Assembly (NCBI GenBank): GCA_016648135.1
Contig: JADDOH010000176.1
Span: 1-64,000 of the forward strand
Origin: Agrypnia vestita
Taxonomy: Eukaryota; Arthropoda; Insecta; Trichoptera; Phryganeidae
DNA length: 64,000 nt
Direction of reading: 5' to 3'
In this document: piece after piece, positions 1 to 11,909 of the stretch
Numbering within the stretch: the stretch's first letter is position 1
Layout of the letters: every line of letters starts with the position of its first letter
The notes under the pieces: generated by a model
Seen by the model: only the letters and a program-made list of their open reading frames with translations
The model's database searches: none
Told to the model about the DNA's origin: nothing
Translations under genes and position numbers: made by a program

Positions 1-241
1 ACTGCTTATATCTGTAGTTTATATTTATATTTTACTGCTAACACCTGATATTGCTGTGTATACCTACTTCTTTCTTTGTTATATATAGAAAGAAGTATAT
101 AAAACAATATGTAAAATCCTATAATGTGCGTAAACAAATAAATAATAAAATATTTATTTTTACATATAAGCACAAGTAGCGGTTTTACTTTCCCCGAAAC
201 TATATTCCTTCGAACTTCTTTAAATTTTAAAAATTAACGTA

Positions 242-457
242 ATAAAAATAACCAACGGTTGTGCCGTCGAGCAGCGTCGCGTCAAACCGTAGACAGTTGA
301 CTGTCGTCCCGATGTTTAGATAAACGTCCGCGACGTCTGCGTAACGAAGTTGACGCGTCAACTAGTTGACGAATTCAACTAGTTGATCGTCTCGTCGATG
401 GATGGACGTGGACGGTCTCGTTTCGTCGACGGTAAATACGTCGACGACCCATCCCTA
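242..457. mobile_element. Right-end remnant of a hAT-type element
   Basis: A CpG-dense block in AT-rich DNA, packed with short palindromes built on GTCGAC and GTTGAC. Examples are the 14-base palindrome GTTGACGCGTCAAC and a 10-bp inverted pair of AACTAGTTGA. It ends in CCCATCCCTA, followed by GTAGGTAT. This terminus matches that of the hAT-type element at 47851-48509, which also lies beside a GTAGGYAC-like site. No matching left end is visible, so the copy is truncated. Assignment is by terminal similarity only. Confidence 0.5.
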
Positions 458-748
458 GTAGGTATCCCAAATATTATTTTCGTTTCAAATATTCATTTAT
501 GGTGCGCGAGCGAATAATGAAGTTCATTCACAGTGCTGCTGAGAATTCATTGAAAAATGTTAACCAAGTTGACCAATTTTAGCGCACCCGAAATATTCGT
601 AAATATATAATTTGATCGAGTAATAAGTGGATTTCACAATGAATTCATTTTTTAACAGTATCGACAATATCAACAATCACAGCAAAAGTCTAAAATCTCG
701 GTTGCGAACGGATGAGTAGGTATTATCACAAAAAAATAGTATATCTTT

Positions 749-844
749 AAATAAAATAACTTTTTGTTTAACACCACTTTATTGAGTTAAAACCAACTAG
801 TTTCAACTCAATAAAGTGGTGTTAAACAAAAAGTTATTTTATTT
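749..844. repeat. Perfect 40-bp inverted repeat (foldback)
   Basis: Positions 749-788 are perfectly complementary to 805-844 around a 16-base spacer. The arms carry CAATAAAGTGGTG, resembling the 3' part of the ribozyme-bearing repeat at 15700-15875. The spacer read on the minus strand starts GAAACTAG, like the 3' half of a hammerhead core. It looks like two 3' ends of one element joined head to head. Confidence 0.85.
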
Positions 845-2199
845 TTTTAATTTCAGTTTTTTTTAAATTTTGTTATATTATTTTTTTGCAATCGTGTGAG
901 TGGTGCTTAAAATCCTCGATACAGCACGCAAAATGTTATTAAAACCGCCTCTTCGCTTCACGCCAAGCTAAATCGAACGTACACAATATGTACTAATATT
1001 ATCACATTATCGCCGCTGCCTATTACCTCTTGAAACTGGCAAGATTTGCACGCTAACGTAAATCACTTTAATCCGTTAGAGCACGAAATTACTAGTAAAT
1101 AAGCGACGACTTCAAAAGTAATAGTAGATTCGGATTCTTACAAGTAATATTAACTAAGGTAGTTAATAAAACGCTGAAGGACAAGATAACATTGGCTACT
1201 TATAGCAATTTTTAAATTCAAACTTTGATATTGCATATCTCTATAACTATTGATATTAGGTTATGGTTACTTGAACATTTTAGATTCATAACATAGTCAG
1301 GAATCTACCGGCCAAGTTTCTGTTGCTAACTCTGGTACACCCTGTATAAACATCTTTCAAAATGGATAGACAATTACTGTAGTTAACTCCATTCTTCATC
1401 ACTCGACCATTCAAGAAATCCTCGACTACAATACCTATTATAATTTAATATCTATATTTTATATTATAAATTATTACCGGATAATAAATGTAACCGTAAT
1501 GCTCACCCACTGTATGTAATATATAACCATTATAATACGTATGTATTATCCCATTGATTTTTTGCGTGTCACGCGTGGGGAAATTTCAAAGTAAACTAAA
1601 ACTGAAATGTTAGACATTGTTAAATGTTAGAAATGTTACCGTTTTCCTTAGAACACCACGTATCACTAGAAAAACCAAAACTTAGTCGATAAAATATAAG
1701 GTTTTACATAATACGTTAAAAATAGACAGCATCAGAATCAAGTCTCCCAGAATCAAATTTACAAGCTACTTCGCAATTTAAAATAAAATAAAAATCAATT
1801 GCATCAGCGATATACCGGTCTAATTATTAAACTTTTTATTTTTTGGTAATTAAAAATAATTTCTCTCCATATTATATTTTATTTCATATCCCAGTTAATT
1901 TTCTTATCAGAAACTTACACAGTAATATTTCGCACTTTCACGATGACGAAATATTACAGTTTACAACAATCGCGGCATTGAAAACCTAAAAACATATGTA
2001 CACGTATATAGTGTTTCACGGCGGGCTGTACCTACTGTAGACTTTATGAATGTCAGTCGAATGCGAAAATTTTTCAACACTTTTTAAAAAATATCAAAGG
2101 TTGTGTGTGCTATTAAGTGATTCATTCATACTCAGGGTTTGCTTTTTATTTCTCAATACTTCTGGCGTACCTTTTGTTTTATTGGATATAATCTTTATA
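845..2199. other. No gene; one foldback-family fragment at 1205-1344
   Basis: Only AT-rich sequence was seen, apart from 1205-1344. That piece matches the terminal part of the foldback family and ends in the signature TACACCCTG followed by TATA; compare the opposite-strand piece at 40914-41026. Confidence 0.6.
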
Positions 2200-3485
2200 T
2201 TAGGTCCTTACATATGAAATTGGCGTTTAGTATGGGAGGAACATAAAGCCGATTTTTTTTTATTATAATATATTTATTTAATCAAAGTATGTACCATTGC
2301 TATCTATGCACTTTTGCCATCTCATAGGTAGTTCATCGATCCCTTTACTAAAAAAACCATTCGGACGGGGATCAATAAAATCTTCGAAGGCGGTTTGGAC
2401 TGCCCCATCGGAGTTGAAATTTTTCCTTTGAAAGAAGTTATAAAAATTTCGAAAAAAATGGTAATCTGTTGGGGCAAGGTCCGGAGAGTACGGTGGATGT
2501 CTTAGACATTCCAAATGAAGCTCCTCTAATTTGGTAGCCGTCTATTGTGCAGTATGTGGTCTAGCGTTATCATGAAGCAGCAGTGGCCTAGAGCGATTAA
2601 CCAGCCTCGGTTGTTTAGCAGCTAGCTTTTCCATCATGGTTTGCAGTTGCTGACAATAGACATCTGCCGTAATCATCTGGCCAGATTTAAGAAAGCTGTA
2701 GTGAACGACACCAGCACTAGTCCACCAAACGCTCACAAGTAACTTTTTTGGAGTCAATTTTCGCTTGGGGCATGGTTTGGCTGGTTCGGCAGGGTTCAGT
2801 CATTGCGATGAGCGCTTCCGATTATCGTACAGGATCCACTTTTCATCACAGGTAATGATTCGATTTAAAATCCCTTCATTATTGTGCCGGTTGAGTAATG
2901 CAACGCAGCAGTCAACGCGCGTTTGTTGATTTGCTTCACTCAATTCGTGAGGTACCCACCTTTCAAGCTTTTTCACCTTACCAATTTGCTTCAAGTGGAT
3001 TAAAACAGTTTTATCACTAACACCGCAGCCTGCAGCTAACTCGGATGTGGTTTGCGATGGATCCGCTTCCACAATAGCCTTCAATTCTTCATTATCAACA
3101 TTGGTCTCCGGCCGTCCACGGAGCTTGTTCTGCAGGTCGAAATTTCCAGAACGAAAACGTTGGAACCAAAAACGCACTGTATTTTCTTTTGCGGCGCCAT
3201 CGCCATACAGATCATTAATCCTTCGAGCCGTTTCTGCAGCACTGGTGCCACGGTGGAACTCGTACTCGTAAATAACGCAATATTTCAAGTTTTTCATTTT
3301 GTAAACTGAGTGACGCAAAGAAAAAAACAATTGAGGAAAATACAAATGAATTATAATTTTCAAGACACAAACACATGAGTAAATAGCTGTATAAATTTGG
3401 ATTTGGAATTCCTAACCAAAGAGAAGATATTTGAGATCAAATTTGCCAGTACGGCAAAACGCCAATTTCATATGTAAGGACCTAA
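2200..3485 (-). mobile_element. Mariner element, copy 1
   Basis: A 1286-bp element with near-perfect terminal inverted repeats starting TTAGGTCCTTACATATGAAA, flanked on both sides by the TA duplication typical of Tc1/mariner. It contains one minus-strand transposase gene in a single frame. It is a close relative of the element at 57327-58611, and the two have near-identical ends. Confidence 0.95.
2278..3297 (-). pseudogene. Mariner transposase with two nonsense mutations
   Basis: This is the transposase of mariner copy 1, which would cut and paste the element at TA sites. The reading frame runs 340 codons including the stop, the usual mariner length, with no frameshift but two internal stops. 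A Trp codon is TGA at 2800-2802, and a Gln codon is TAG just after the second catalytic motif HDNARPH. The N-terminal helix-turn-helix, WVPHEL, ITCDEKW and YSPDLAPTDYH motifs are all readable. The C-terminus that is cut off in copy 2 is intact here and ends near DSNGTYFD. The start was chosen at MKNLKY because residues before it are not conserved in mariners. Inactive as it stands. Confidence 0.93.
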
Positions 3486-3487
3486 TA

Positions 3488-4948
3488 GTAACCCATATAT
3501 CGAATATTATATATTTAAACCAGAACATTTTTTGCGAGGTATTAATAAATGTATTTGACTTGTATTGAATCGATTGAATTTATATTATTCGATATTTAAG
3601 TTAATTTAAAGATTGTCTAACGTTTTACAAAAAATATTAACATTGATATCGTTTACCTCCATAACTGTTGGTATTATAATCGGTTACACATTAACAGATA
3701 TTTGAGATTTGCATTTAATTATATCCATGATTGAAACGTATTATTATTCGTATTTCTACGGTAAACATCGGTACAAGACAACAGTAATATATCAGTTATC
3801 ACCTAATCATCGATACAATTAGTAGATACACATCTCAAATAACATTACCATGTGTAACCGGTTAACCTCTAAAGAAAAACATCCTATTTAAGATGTACCT
3901 ATTTCCTCAAAGGAAATATCCACATTTTCTCTACAATAGGCGGAGATTTAAGATACATTTTCCATTTGACTTTACACAAATAAATATTTAAATAGAATCC
4001 AATAAAGGAAACAGCGCTCCGTAGCCACCAAACCTGTGAGCGTTGAGTTGAGGAGCAACTGTGGTTTTGCAGTTTGACTTATATTTATGGGGGGAATTAC
4101 AACACCGTACCCGCGAACGGATCGACGTCCTGTTCGCTTTTTAGCGAAAAAATATCGAGTGTGACCAAGAGTTGGGGTCCGACCGCGTTGGTTATTTCGA
4201 CCACTTGCGCGCGGGCGGGTCAAGGCCGGGCCGGAGGTCACACGATACGACTGCGTCGTGCCGCGAGCCCGCCCGTTGTTTACCTACAAACCTACACAAC
4301 CCAATAAATGATAAATACGCCCCGGTCACGTATTGAATCAATCATTTACGTCATTAATTTCTGCAAAAATTAAATGTTTTCTGTTATAGTAGTCCACGTT
4401 TATGTCAGTTTATGGAGAGCTATAAAATGTCAATCGTCAAAACGTCGAAATATTTGGAAAGAATGACATGAAACCATAAAAGGCAATAAAACTAATTATT
4501 AAAAGACGTTACTACGGTCAATGGGTAAATAACAAGCAAGCGCGCGCAACCTTACATAAACATATTAAAAAAAAATGAAATGAAATTTTTATGTGACTGA
4601 TATGTTAAAATCTGAATAAGCTATACATGAGGGGTATAAAAGCATAAGACCCAAAAAAAATGTTTTGAAAGCAGTCACTGAGGGTTAGTAATTTAGAAAG
4701 TACTGAATTCGAGATTTTATAGGAAATACAGCCCCATCCCTTCCAAAATCAAGCTTCCAAATCACTGTTAAAAGTAAAGACAGTAATATCCTCGTAGTAT
4801 AAAAAATCTGTATATCTCGCTACTTTAATATTTCAAATACTATTTTACTATCTGGATTCCAATGAAAGCCCCAAATGTCAATACAGCCCATGTACCAGTA
4901 GAGGATATCATGGAAGAATAGGAAGAAAAAATATTGCAAATTATCGTT
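3488..4948. other. No gene; weak foldback-family relic at 3553-3672
   Basis: The relic at 3553-3672 resembles the central part of the foldback at 5158-5666 (TTGTATTGAA, then CTAACGTTTTACAAAAAATA). A GC-richer block near 4100-4280 shows nothing I recognise. The rest is plain AT-rich DNA. Confidence 0.4.
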
Positions 4949-5157
4949 TGGCTTTTGATCGGTTTTTTGCAAACACGTAGCGCATTCCACTTAAAAAATC
5001 TAATTAGAAAATAAGGTCCCATAAACAAATTGGTTCATAGTTATAACATATACATACATATATGGCTTTTCATCGGTTTTTTTCAAACATAAAGCGCATT
5101 CCACTTAAATCTAATTAAAAAATAAGGTAAAAAAGCTGGTCACAGTTATGACATATA
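4949..5157. repeat. Tandem duplication, unit about 114 bp
   Basis: Two diverged direct copies start at 4949 and 5063. Both contain GCGCATTCCACTTAAA and end in a CATATA run. The second copy stops exactly at the TATA target of the following foldback element. Confidence 0.75.
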
Positions 5158-5666
5158 CGGGTTATTTGTAAAACATTAATAACCTCGCAGGACTATATTC
5201 CTGCCTTGATTATGAGTCGAAAATGTTCAAGCTATTATGACCTAATATCCATAGTTATGGAGATATGCGACATCAAAGTTTGTATTTTTTTCCAATATTT
5301 CTGACTTATTTTTTGTAAAACGTTGGACTATCATTACAGTTAACTCATATCGATTACAAGTTTCAATACAAGTTAAATAAAATGATAAAAACCCTGAAAA
5401 AAATTCCAATTGGAATTCGAAGATTTTATTTTACTTGTATTAAAGGGAATGAATTTTTCATATTCGATATAGGTTACTGTAATGATAGTCCAACGTTGTA
5501 CAAAAAATAAGTCAGAAATATTGAAAAAAAAAAAAAAAATGCAAATTTTGATGTCGCATATCTCCTTAACTATTGATAATAGTCATAATAGCCTGAACAT
5601 TTTCGACTCATAATCAAGGCAGGAATATAGTCCTGCGAGATTATTAATGTTTTACAAATATCCCTG
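5158..5666. mobile_element. Foldback element, complete copy with TATA duplications
   Basis: A 509-bp element whose two halves, about 240 bp each, are inverted copies of each other. The outer ends read CGGGTTATTTG and CAAATATCCCTG, and both flanks are TATA. The arms carry GCAGGACTATATTCCTGCC near the ends and GTTGGACTATCATTACAG (left) or its complement (right) further in. There is no coding capacity. It is the best-preserved of about ten copies in the window and a non-autonomous MITE/foldback family. Confidence 0.9.
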
Positions 5667-5699
5667 TATACCTATGTACGTACCTTTTATTAGATATAG

Positions 5700-6324
5700 T
5701 ACTTCCGCTCGAAACAAATAAAGTGACGCATTGTTTAAGCATTTAAAATTCCCCGGAAAACAATAATAACGCGACGATAATATTATTACGGAGGTGTTTT
5801 TCCGGACGCACGGGTAAATAAGTGCCAGCGCAGGTATACGAGTGCCAAAGTGCGTAACTGAACGCTTGCAGCACGAAGAGGAAAAAACATGATATTATAA
5901 TGTGTGGTAAGCTTGATGCGTCGTTGCGTTCTCTGGAGTACTAAATATCGCCCACATTCATTTTGTTTGCATTCGTAATAATTAAGATAAAAACTCGTTG
6001 TTATTAATTGCTTGTAACTTTATCTGATGTATGGTAAAAGTAGTATTTTATACTAATAATTCACGAAAAAGAGGTATAAAATAATTAATTGTTCCTCCGT
6101 AAGAGGTTCGGTAGCACCTTAACAAGCCCTCGTGAGATAAATGAAGTGCTTACAATTTAACCAACCGCAAACTAGCAAATAGTTACCAGGTATGTGCACA
6201 ACGAGGTTTCTACCATTTTAAACATTGTTCAAAATTATATAAGCAAGCAGATAAAGAATGATAAGTTTGAAGTCTTTTAAATACTATGTACCTAACTATC
6301 ATAATTCTCATCCTGAAACGCACA
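5700..6324. other. No gene recognised
   Basis: AT-rich sequence with a few CpG patches. No coding signature, repeat unit or RNA gene was recognised. Confidence 0.5.
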
Positions 6325-6845
6325 ATTGGCCGTACTCTGAAAGAAGTAATATTGGTATTTCGGTATCTTGACAGTTATTCTATAACGTTGTAATGCCCCT
6401 CAATTTTGTCTTAAGTTTGACAGGTTTGAAATTAACGAATCAGAAAGCTCAAACGTTAAGTTATTCACAAATTGTGGATAATTTGATTGAATTCATGAAT
6501 TTCAAACCTGTCAAACTTAAAACGACAAAATTAATGGCATTACATGTCATACAATAATTGTCGATACCGAAATAGCAATATTGCTTATTTCAGAACACGG
6601 CCGAATTTACAGGTCGACTATTTGATCAAGGCACTTCGAGGATGTGTTGTGTATATTCGCCGAAAACGAATATTCAAACAAATCTGATGGCATCAGACCA
6701 TTCTGAACGTGAAAACATGAGGATATTAATAATTAATTAATAATTATTTAATTTATTACAACATTTTCAGCGCATATCGGTATACATACACAACACATCC
6801 TTGAAGTGCCATGACCGAAAAATCGACCATTACCCGTGAATGAGG
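6325..6845. mobile_element. Two adjacent imperfect foldback elements
   Basis: The first inverted pair has arms of roughly 105 bp at about 6331-6437 and 6496-6605. The arms share GGCCGT, ATTTCGGTATC and AAGTTTGACAGGTTTGAAAT. The second pair follows at once at about 6605-6845. Its arms share GGCACTTC and GATGTGTTGTGTAT, separated by AT-rich DNA. A short relative of the second pair's arm is seen at 44318-44350. No coding content. Confidence 0.75.
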
Positions 6846-7834
6846 ACATTCGTGTTATAGAATGTTCAAGTAACATTTCGAATTTCAAAACAGGTTTGAG
6901 TATAAATTTATAGAGGGATCGATTATTGATTTAAGGGACTAAATTTTGAAGCGTATATTTCATTTTATTGAACGAAAAAATAAAATAATAATGCTACAAA
7001 AAAAGTACCAAATGCATTACGAAATACGCAATGCATTGTGTGTTTCTGATGTGTTGTGTAAGCACCCGTTACAATTCGAAAAATTTAAAGGTAAACAAAG
7101 CTTTCGCACGGAAAAATAAGGATTGAATGAATCCGTATTTCTATCGGTTCTAAAAAAGAATTGTTACATTTATTATTTAATAAAAGCTCGACTGACTTCT
7201 CCGTATTTTGAGGTGGAAAACGACTAGGGATGTCATAACGTTTATATTATTTATAATCGTACAGCGGCAGCGGGCTGGAGTCCCGGCACAACACCCTCCC
7301 CCCCGGGCGGATCGATACTCTGCCCCCTCCCCCCGGCGGTACGCACCCACGTGGGGACAGGCTATTTATCAACAGCCTATTTATGAGCGGGCGAAATTCA
7401 TTGGGTGATTTTAATCAGAATAAATAATATTTTATTAATAAAAAAAAATTTTGCTCAAGATGATAAAATATATCTTTTTTTGAAATACTTGACGCATTTA
7501 TTAAAAGAAAGAAAAAAAAGAATCAAAAAATGACCTTTCACATTATTTAGAGAATTATCAATTTTTTAGAATAATCGTAACATTATTCCTTGTATGGAAG
7601 TAAGGCTGTTAAAAGAGGCGCAGTAAGGCTTCGTTTGAATGTAGTTCAAGCTCTTTCAAGAGGATTTTCGAAGACGGATTTTTGCACGGTAATTGAAAAA
7701 AAAAAAGTCGAAATAGTTTCTATATGTAGCCACGTATGAACGAAGATTTCATATAAATCGAAAAAAAAAATTCCTCAATATTTAGATAAAAAAAAGGTTA
7801 TTAGAAACAAATTAAATTACATTCTGAATGCAAT
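6846..7834. other. No gene recognised
   Basis: AT-rich with A-runs, and one GC-rich patch at 7260-7360 containing C-runs. No coding or repeat signature was recognised. Confidence 0.5.
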
Positions 7835-8185
7835 CATGGCCAAGAAGAATCTAAAAGGTAGCGAGATTAGCGGCATACAATGGGTTATGGTGCCAACTGT
7901 GATGTATAGTGTAACCTGCAATTGGCAAAAATGAATGAAAGTAGATACAAGTGAATACGATGGAAATGCGGTTGCTAAGGGCGCGTGTGTGGAAAATCTT
8001 TAATCGATAGAGTGAAGAATAAACAAATTAGAAGCGAATGTGTCATTGGCGTTAAGAAAATATACGAGGCGTGTGTTGAATGCAGCGGGAACAGAGAGTG
8101 GTGTGCCAAGATAGAAGAATGTGGCATTCTATCCTCTCTACCTACATCTGTGGGGAAACGGCGTGACGGTTAGTTAGTTAAGTAA
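7835..8185 (+). mobile_element. LINE 3'-end fragment
   Basis: A decayed 3' end of a non-LTR retrotransposon. The remains of the reverse transcriptase C-terminus match the copy at 13700-13925 (CAATTGGCAAAA, then GGTGGAAATGCGGT-like, then TCGATAGAGTGAAGAAT). The 3' UTR ends in the family signature GGGGAAACGGCGTGACGG. It has internal deletions and stop codons. The same family recurs at 13447-13925, 18005-18478 and 52570-52690. Confidence 0.8.
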
Positions 8186-9480
8186 ATAATTTAAAATCTA
8201 ACAATGTAATTCAACAAATTAAAATTATTCAATGTACCATCAGATAAACAGTAGGAAACTTCTAGGAATTTCCTTAATATAGGTGGTCGAATTATTTTTG
8301 ATATATATTTAAATATAAAAATAATTTTGTTCCGACGTAAATAAAGAGAAATGAAAAAGTTTAAAATAAGATAAACAACCGTGGATACACAACAGGTTGT
8401 CACGGAGGAAAACTCGTAAGTAAACAACTTGGTGGTCGATGTTTTAATTTCTTGGGTTGCCGGCAATGCGAACCGAGGATTCTATTATTAAAGGATTACG
8501 AGATCGGTCGAGCTTTGAATTTATCTAAAGGCTTCATTTAAAGGAGATGATATAAAAATCAGTTGATAAATCATTGTTTCGGACACCTCGATACATTGAG
8601 GAATTATAAATATTTTTTAGAAATGTTTATAATTCCTCATTGCGTCAATAATGTATATTATTCAGCTTTGAAGATAAATGTGCAATATCTCATAGGCACA
8701 TCTCAATACAGATACAAATTTCTGGTAGTGGCCCGTATCCAAGTATCCACGGATGAGGTTTCTCTGGGAGGTGCAGTTTAGAAACGTGCTTTTATTAAAT
8801 TGACAACCTACATTTGATTTTCAAAACTTCGCTTATGACTTCATATTATTATGAGCATTAGAAAATAATAAATCAAATATTCTCAAATTTAAAATTAACA
8901 ACAGCATACAGTAGAGTGACCGGCCACGGAATTGTCTTCATAATGAAACACAAAAAAAAAGTGCTGTAGAAAAGCAAAAAAAAGGGGTTGAAATTTGTCA
9001 AAATATTATAACTACCTAAGAAATATTTAATGGCGAAGACTTAATTATAACTGTAAGCATTATTACCTCTATATTAGCGTACATTAGTTACTCATCGTTA
9101 TAGTAACCGTCAATTGTGTAAAAGTCCTGTCATAAATGTCGTCACAAAAGTACAAGCGTAAACTGTAAAACAAACAAAAGCAGGTAGCTACCCGAAAGCA
9201 TTGTTACCCGCAATTCGAACGATTTAGGGTCTTTCGGAAATCAGTTGGTAATTGGCAATTGCCTGGTAAGCACGAAGCAGGGTGACTTCATCACCCTACT
9301 CTATATTTTGCCGTGTTACAAAAGTTTCGTCCATATTTCGCTATCATTATGATATACCTACTTTGAAAAACTTGCATCAGTCATCAGTTTGTCGATCGTA
9401 CATAATTAATTACCATTTTTCTTGGTTTCTGTTTGAATGATTTTACTTCCTAAATACAATGTCTAAATGTATAATTCTCT
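8186..9480. other. No gene; one hairpin at 8597-8639
   Basis: TGAGGAATTATAAA (8597-8610) is perfectly complementary to 8626-8639, with partly paired sequence between. It could be a small foldback or a chance miRNA-like hairpin. Nothing else was recognised. Confidence 0.5.
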
Positions 9481-9489
9481 AATATATAG

Positions 9490-9600
9490 TCTTTTGTTTG
9501 TGTGTATGTATATAAAGGTATATATATATGTATGTATGTATATATATATATATGTATGTATGTGTATGTATGTGTGTATATATGTGTATTATATATATTA
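9490..9600. repeat. TATG/TA microsatellite
   Basis: An impure run of TATG, TGTG and TA units. It makes a spurious Tyr/Cys-rich open frame. Confidence 0.9.
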
Positions 9601-9635
9601 TATCTTGCTAATGTCCAAACTTAAAAAAACTGTAC

Positions 9636-9680
9636 AGGTAGTTGCTTCAGAACAGACATTGTCTAGTGAAGCAACTACCT
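9636..9680. repeat. 14-bp perfect hairpin
   Basis: AGGTAGTTGCTTCA (9636-9649) pairs perfectly with 9667-9680. The spacer holds a second small pair, AGACA/TGTCT. Confidence 0.7.
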
Positions 9681-9689
9681 TCATTTATA

Positions 9690-11050
9690 TGTATAAATAA
9701 ATTTAAAAGAAATAAATAAATAAATAAGAGTTCAAAAAATATTTATAAGAATTACAAGATCATCTGGCATGATTAGAATTTCTGTGAGAACGTGTTCTTT
9801 AACAAAAATATTTTATTTATTCACTAGTGTTTCAAAGCCGCCCTAGGACGGGCACAAAATTCATAGATACAAAAGATATAATTTTAATAATTAACTAAAC
9901 TAAACTATATATAGGACAGCAGCATTACAATGTCTTAAACAATCTGTTTAAAAAATGTACCTTCAGAACAAAAAATGTCATATAATGCAACTCGTAGAAA
10001 TTCTAGTTAAGTACATCTTATATCAAAATATTGGCTCCACGCCGCTGATTTACAGACTATCCAAAGTTCGTTAGTGACCCTGATAGATAATTCGAGTGTG
10101 GCACTAAAGTAAAAAGTAACATTAACAGTGATGTGATACGAGATATAAAATTACGTCACAAGTTTAGAGTCCGTGGATTCACGGTCAGCGAAGTCTACCA
10201 AGTGACACGCAAAAATGGACCTTACAAAATGATTGGGTGGAAGAATAACACCTCAAGGAAAAAATAGTCCTAGCAAACGAGAAAACGAACAAATAATTCG
10301 GCCATCTAGCATTTGCGCGCCCGGAGGACCCAGCAGTGGCAACCGGTTGATTATTTGTTTTGAGCAATTTTACTGGCAGGGGCGCTTTTGTTTTGCCGCG
10401 CGGCGTCACCTTTCCCGGGCCGAGTGACGTCACGAGGAAATTCAGAAAAGCGGAAGAGCGGTGCGGGACGGAAGCATCTCTACGCCGGAGAGAGGGAGAT
10501 GGGAAACTGTCAAGGTCGAATTAGTAAACATCTAAACAGGTCGCTCTTAAGACACGAGTACCGGCGATCGAAGCTTCGCAAGTTTCGATATTAAGGAAAC
10601 TGAGATAAAGGTGCGTAAGCAGAAAAGGTAATAAAACATTATCGATCGTAATCATACAGTGCGTCTCCCATTTCAAGAGTTTGCCTTACGAGCCGGCTAG
10701 TAATTAAACTAACAACACGGTTAGTATAAAAACAGTAATTTAACTGTAGTTAGCATTTTACTTTAACTAATGGCATGACAACTATCGATCAAACAACCGG
10801 ATTTCTTCTCTTAAAATAGATTTACAAAATAAACTAGCAGATAAAACTGGATCTATAAATATTTTATCGTATAAAACGTGTGGGAAGTCTACAGTGTGTA
10901 ATAAAACATTATTCATACAAAAGACTTTATAAAATGAAATAAAAAAAAATAAAAAAACATAAATATTGTCAACCATGCGTTATTTGGAGGATACTCAAGG
11001 GGCTGGTTAAACTCACGTATTATCTAAGGCTGTGGATCCATGATTTGTGC
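9690..11050. other. No gene recognised; CpG-rich patch at 10300-10600
   Basis: A segment at 9823-9860 resembles 28250-28290 (ACTAGTGTTT, then GACGGGC), suggesting an old shared repeat. The CpG-rich patch has no readable protein domain. Confidence 0.4.
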
Positions 11051-11057
11051 CATAGTA

Positions 11058-11190
11058 GCCGGCAAACATCTTGAAATTTTACGCCGTAGTGGGGGGAAGT
11101 TTGCGCATGTACTATTCCACCAAAGAGACCCAATTTTTGTCTTCTGCGCATTCCCCCACTACGCCAAAAAATTTCATGAAGTTTGCCGGC
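11058..11190. mobile_element. Short foldback/MITE with about 38-bp arms
   Basis: GCCGGCAAAC...CGTAGTGGGGG on the left (11058-11095) is inverted on the right as CCCCCACTACG...GTTTGCCGGC, ending at 11190. A few mismatches are present. No coding capacity. Confidence 0.85.
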
Positions 11191-11275
11191 AACTGTATAA
11201 TAAGTGGAAAAGATCAAAGTTAAAAATTCATAATAAGCAAACGGAGCATTAAAAAAATCGTAGATAATATTAATA

Positions 11276-11905
11276 GTTGTTGTTGTTGTTGTTGTAGCCG
11301 GGGCTCGTGATCGAGGATCCCCTCGCCATTCTGACATGGTTGTTGCTACGCCTCTCATGAGCTTTGTGATGGGAAAACACCCTCCCTATTCGAGAGGCGC
11401 ACTCTCCCCCGCATACTTTACATTGACGCATGGTTGCGGCTCGCTGCTCATTTTTTACTCGTCTGGCCGCCGCAACATCATCAGCCCGAGTAAACTCTCC
11501 TCCAGCTCACACATCTTGTGCCAGCTGCACCCAATTCTCGGGTGCTCCATACAGGCTCAGCGATTCTCGGAGACAGTTTTTATACCTTTTCTTCTGTCCT
11601 TCGACCTTTCGCCTGCCCGCTATCTCCCCATATAAGACCCGCTTCGGAAGTCTGCGATCGCCCATGCGTAACACGTGTCCCGTCCATCTCAATCTCGCTT
11701 CCACGATCATGTCCTCAATTGGCCGACATTTAGAGCGACGCAGAACAATAACGTTAGATATATGGTCGCTCCAGTGGATCTGTAGAATGCGGCGAAGGAA
11801 CCGTTGGTGGAACATTTCCAGACTCCTAACGTGTCTTCTGTAGGGTACTCAGGCCTCCATTCCATACAGTAGTATGGGAAGCACAATAGCTTTGTAGACC
11901 GAATA
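11276..11905 (-). mobile_element. LINE C-terminal fragment with (GTT)n tail
   Basis: The minus strand encodes the C-terminal end of a non-LTR reverse transcriptase. In order it reads KAIVLPILLYGMEA, a TGA stop where Trp is expected, FHQRFLRRIL, RLRWTGHVLRM, RLPKRVLYGEI and GQKKRYK. The 3' end is marked by a GTT microsatellite tail (11276-11295 on the plus strand), usual for this type of LINE. The piece is 5'-truncated at about 11905. It is a different LINE family from the one ending in GGCGTGATGG. Confidence 0.85.
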
Positions 11906-11909
11906 TTAA

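Noticed and set aside
3670..3862. Possible MITE with CGGTTACACAT ends
   Set aside because: The inverted similarity is short and interrupted; not strong enough to annotate.
9467..9700. Tyr/Cys-rich small protein
   Set aside because: Translation of a TATG/TA microsatellite.
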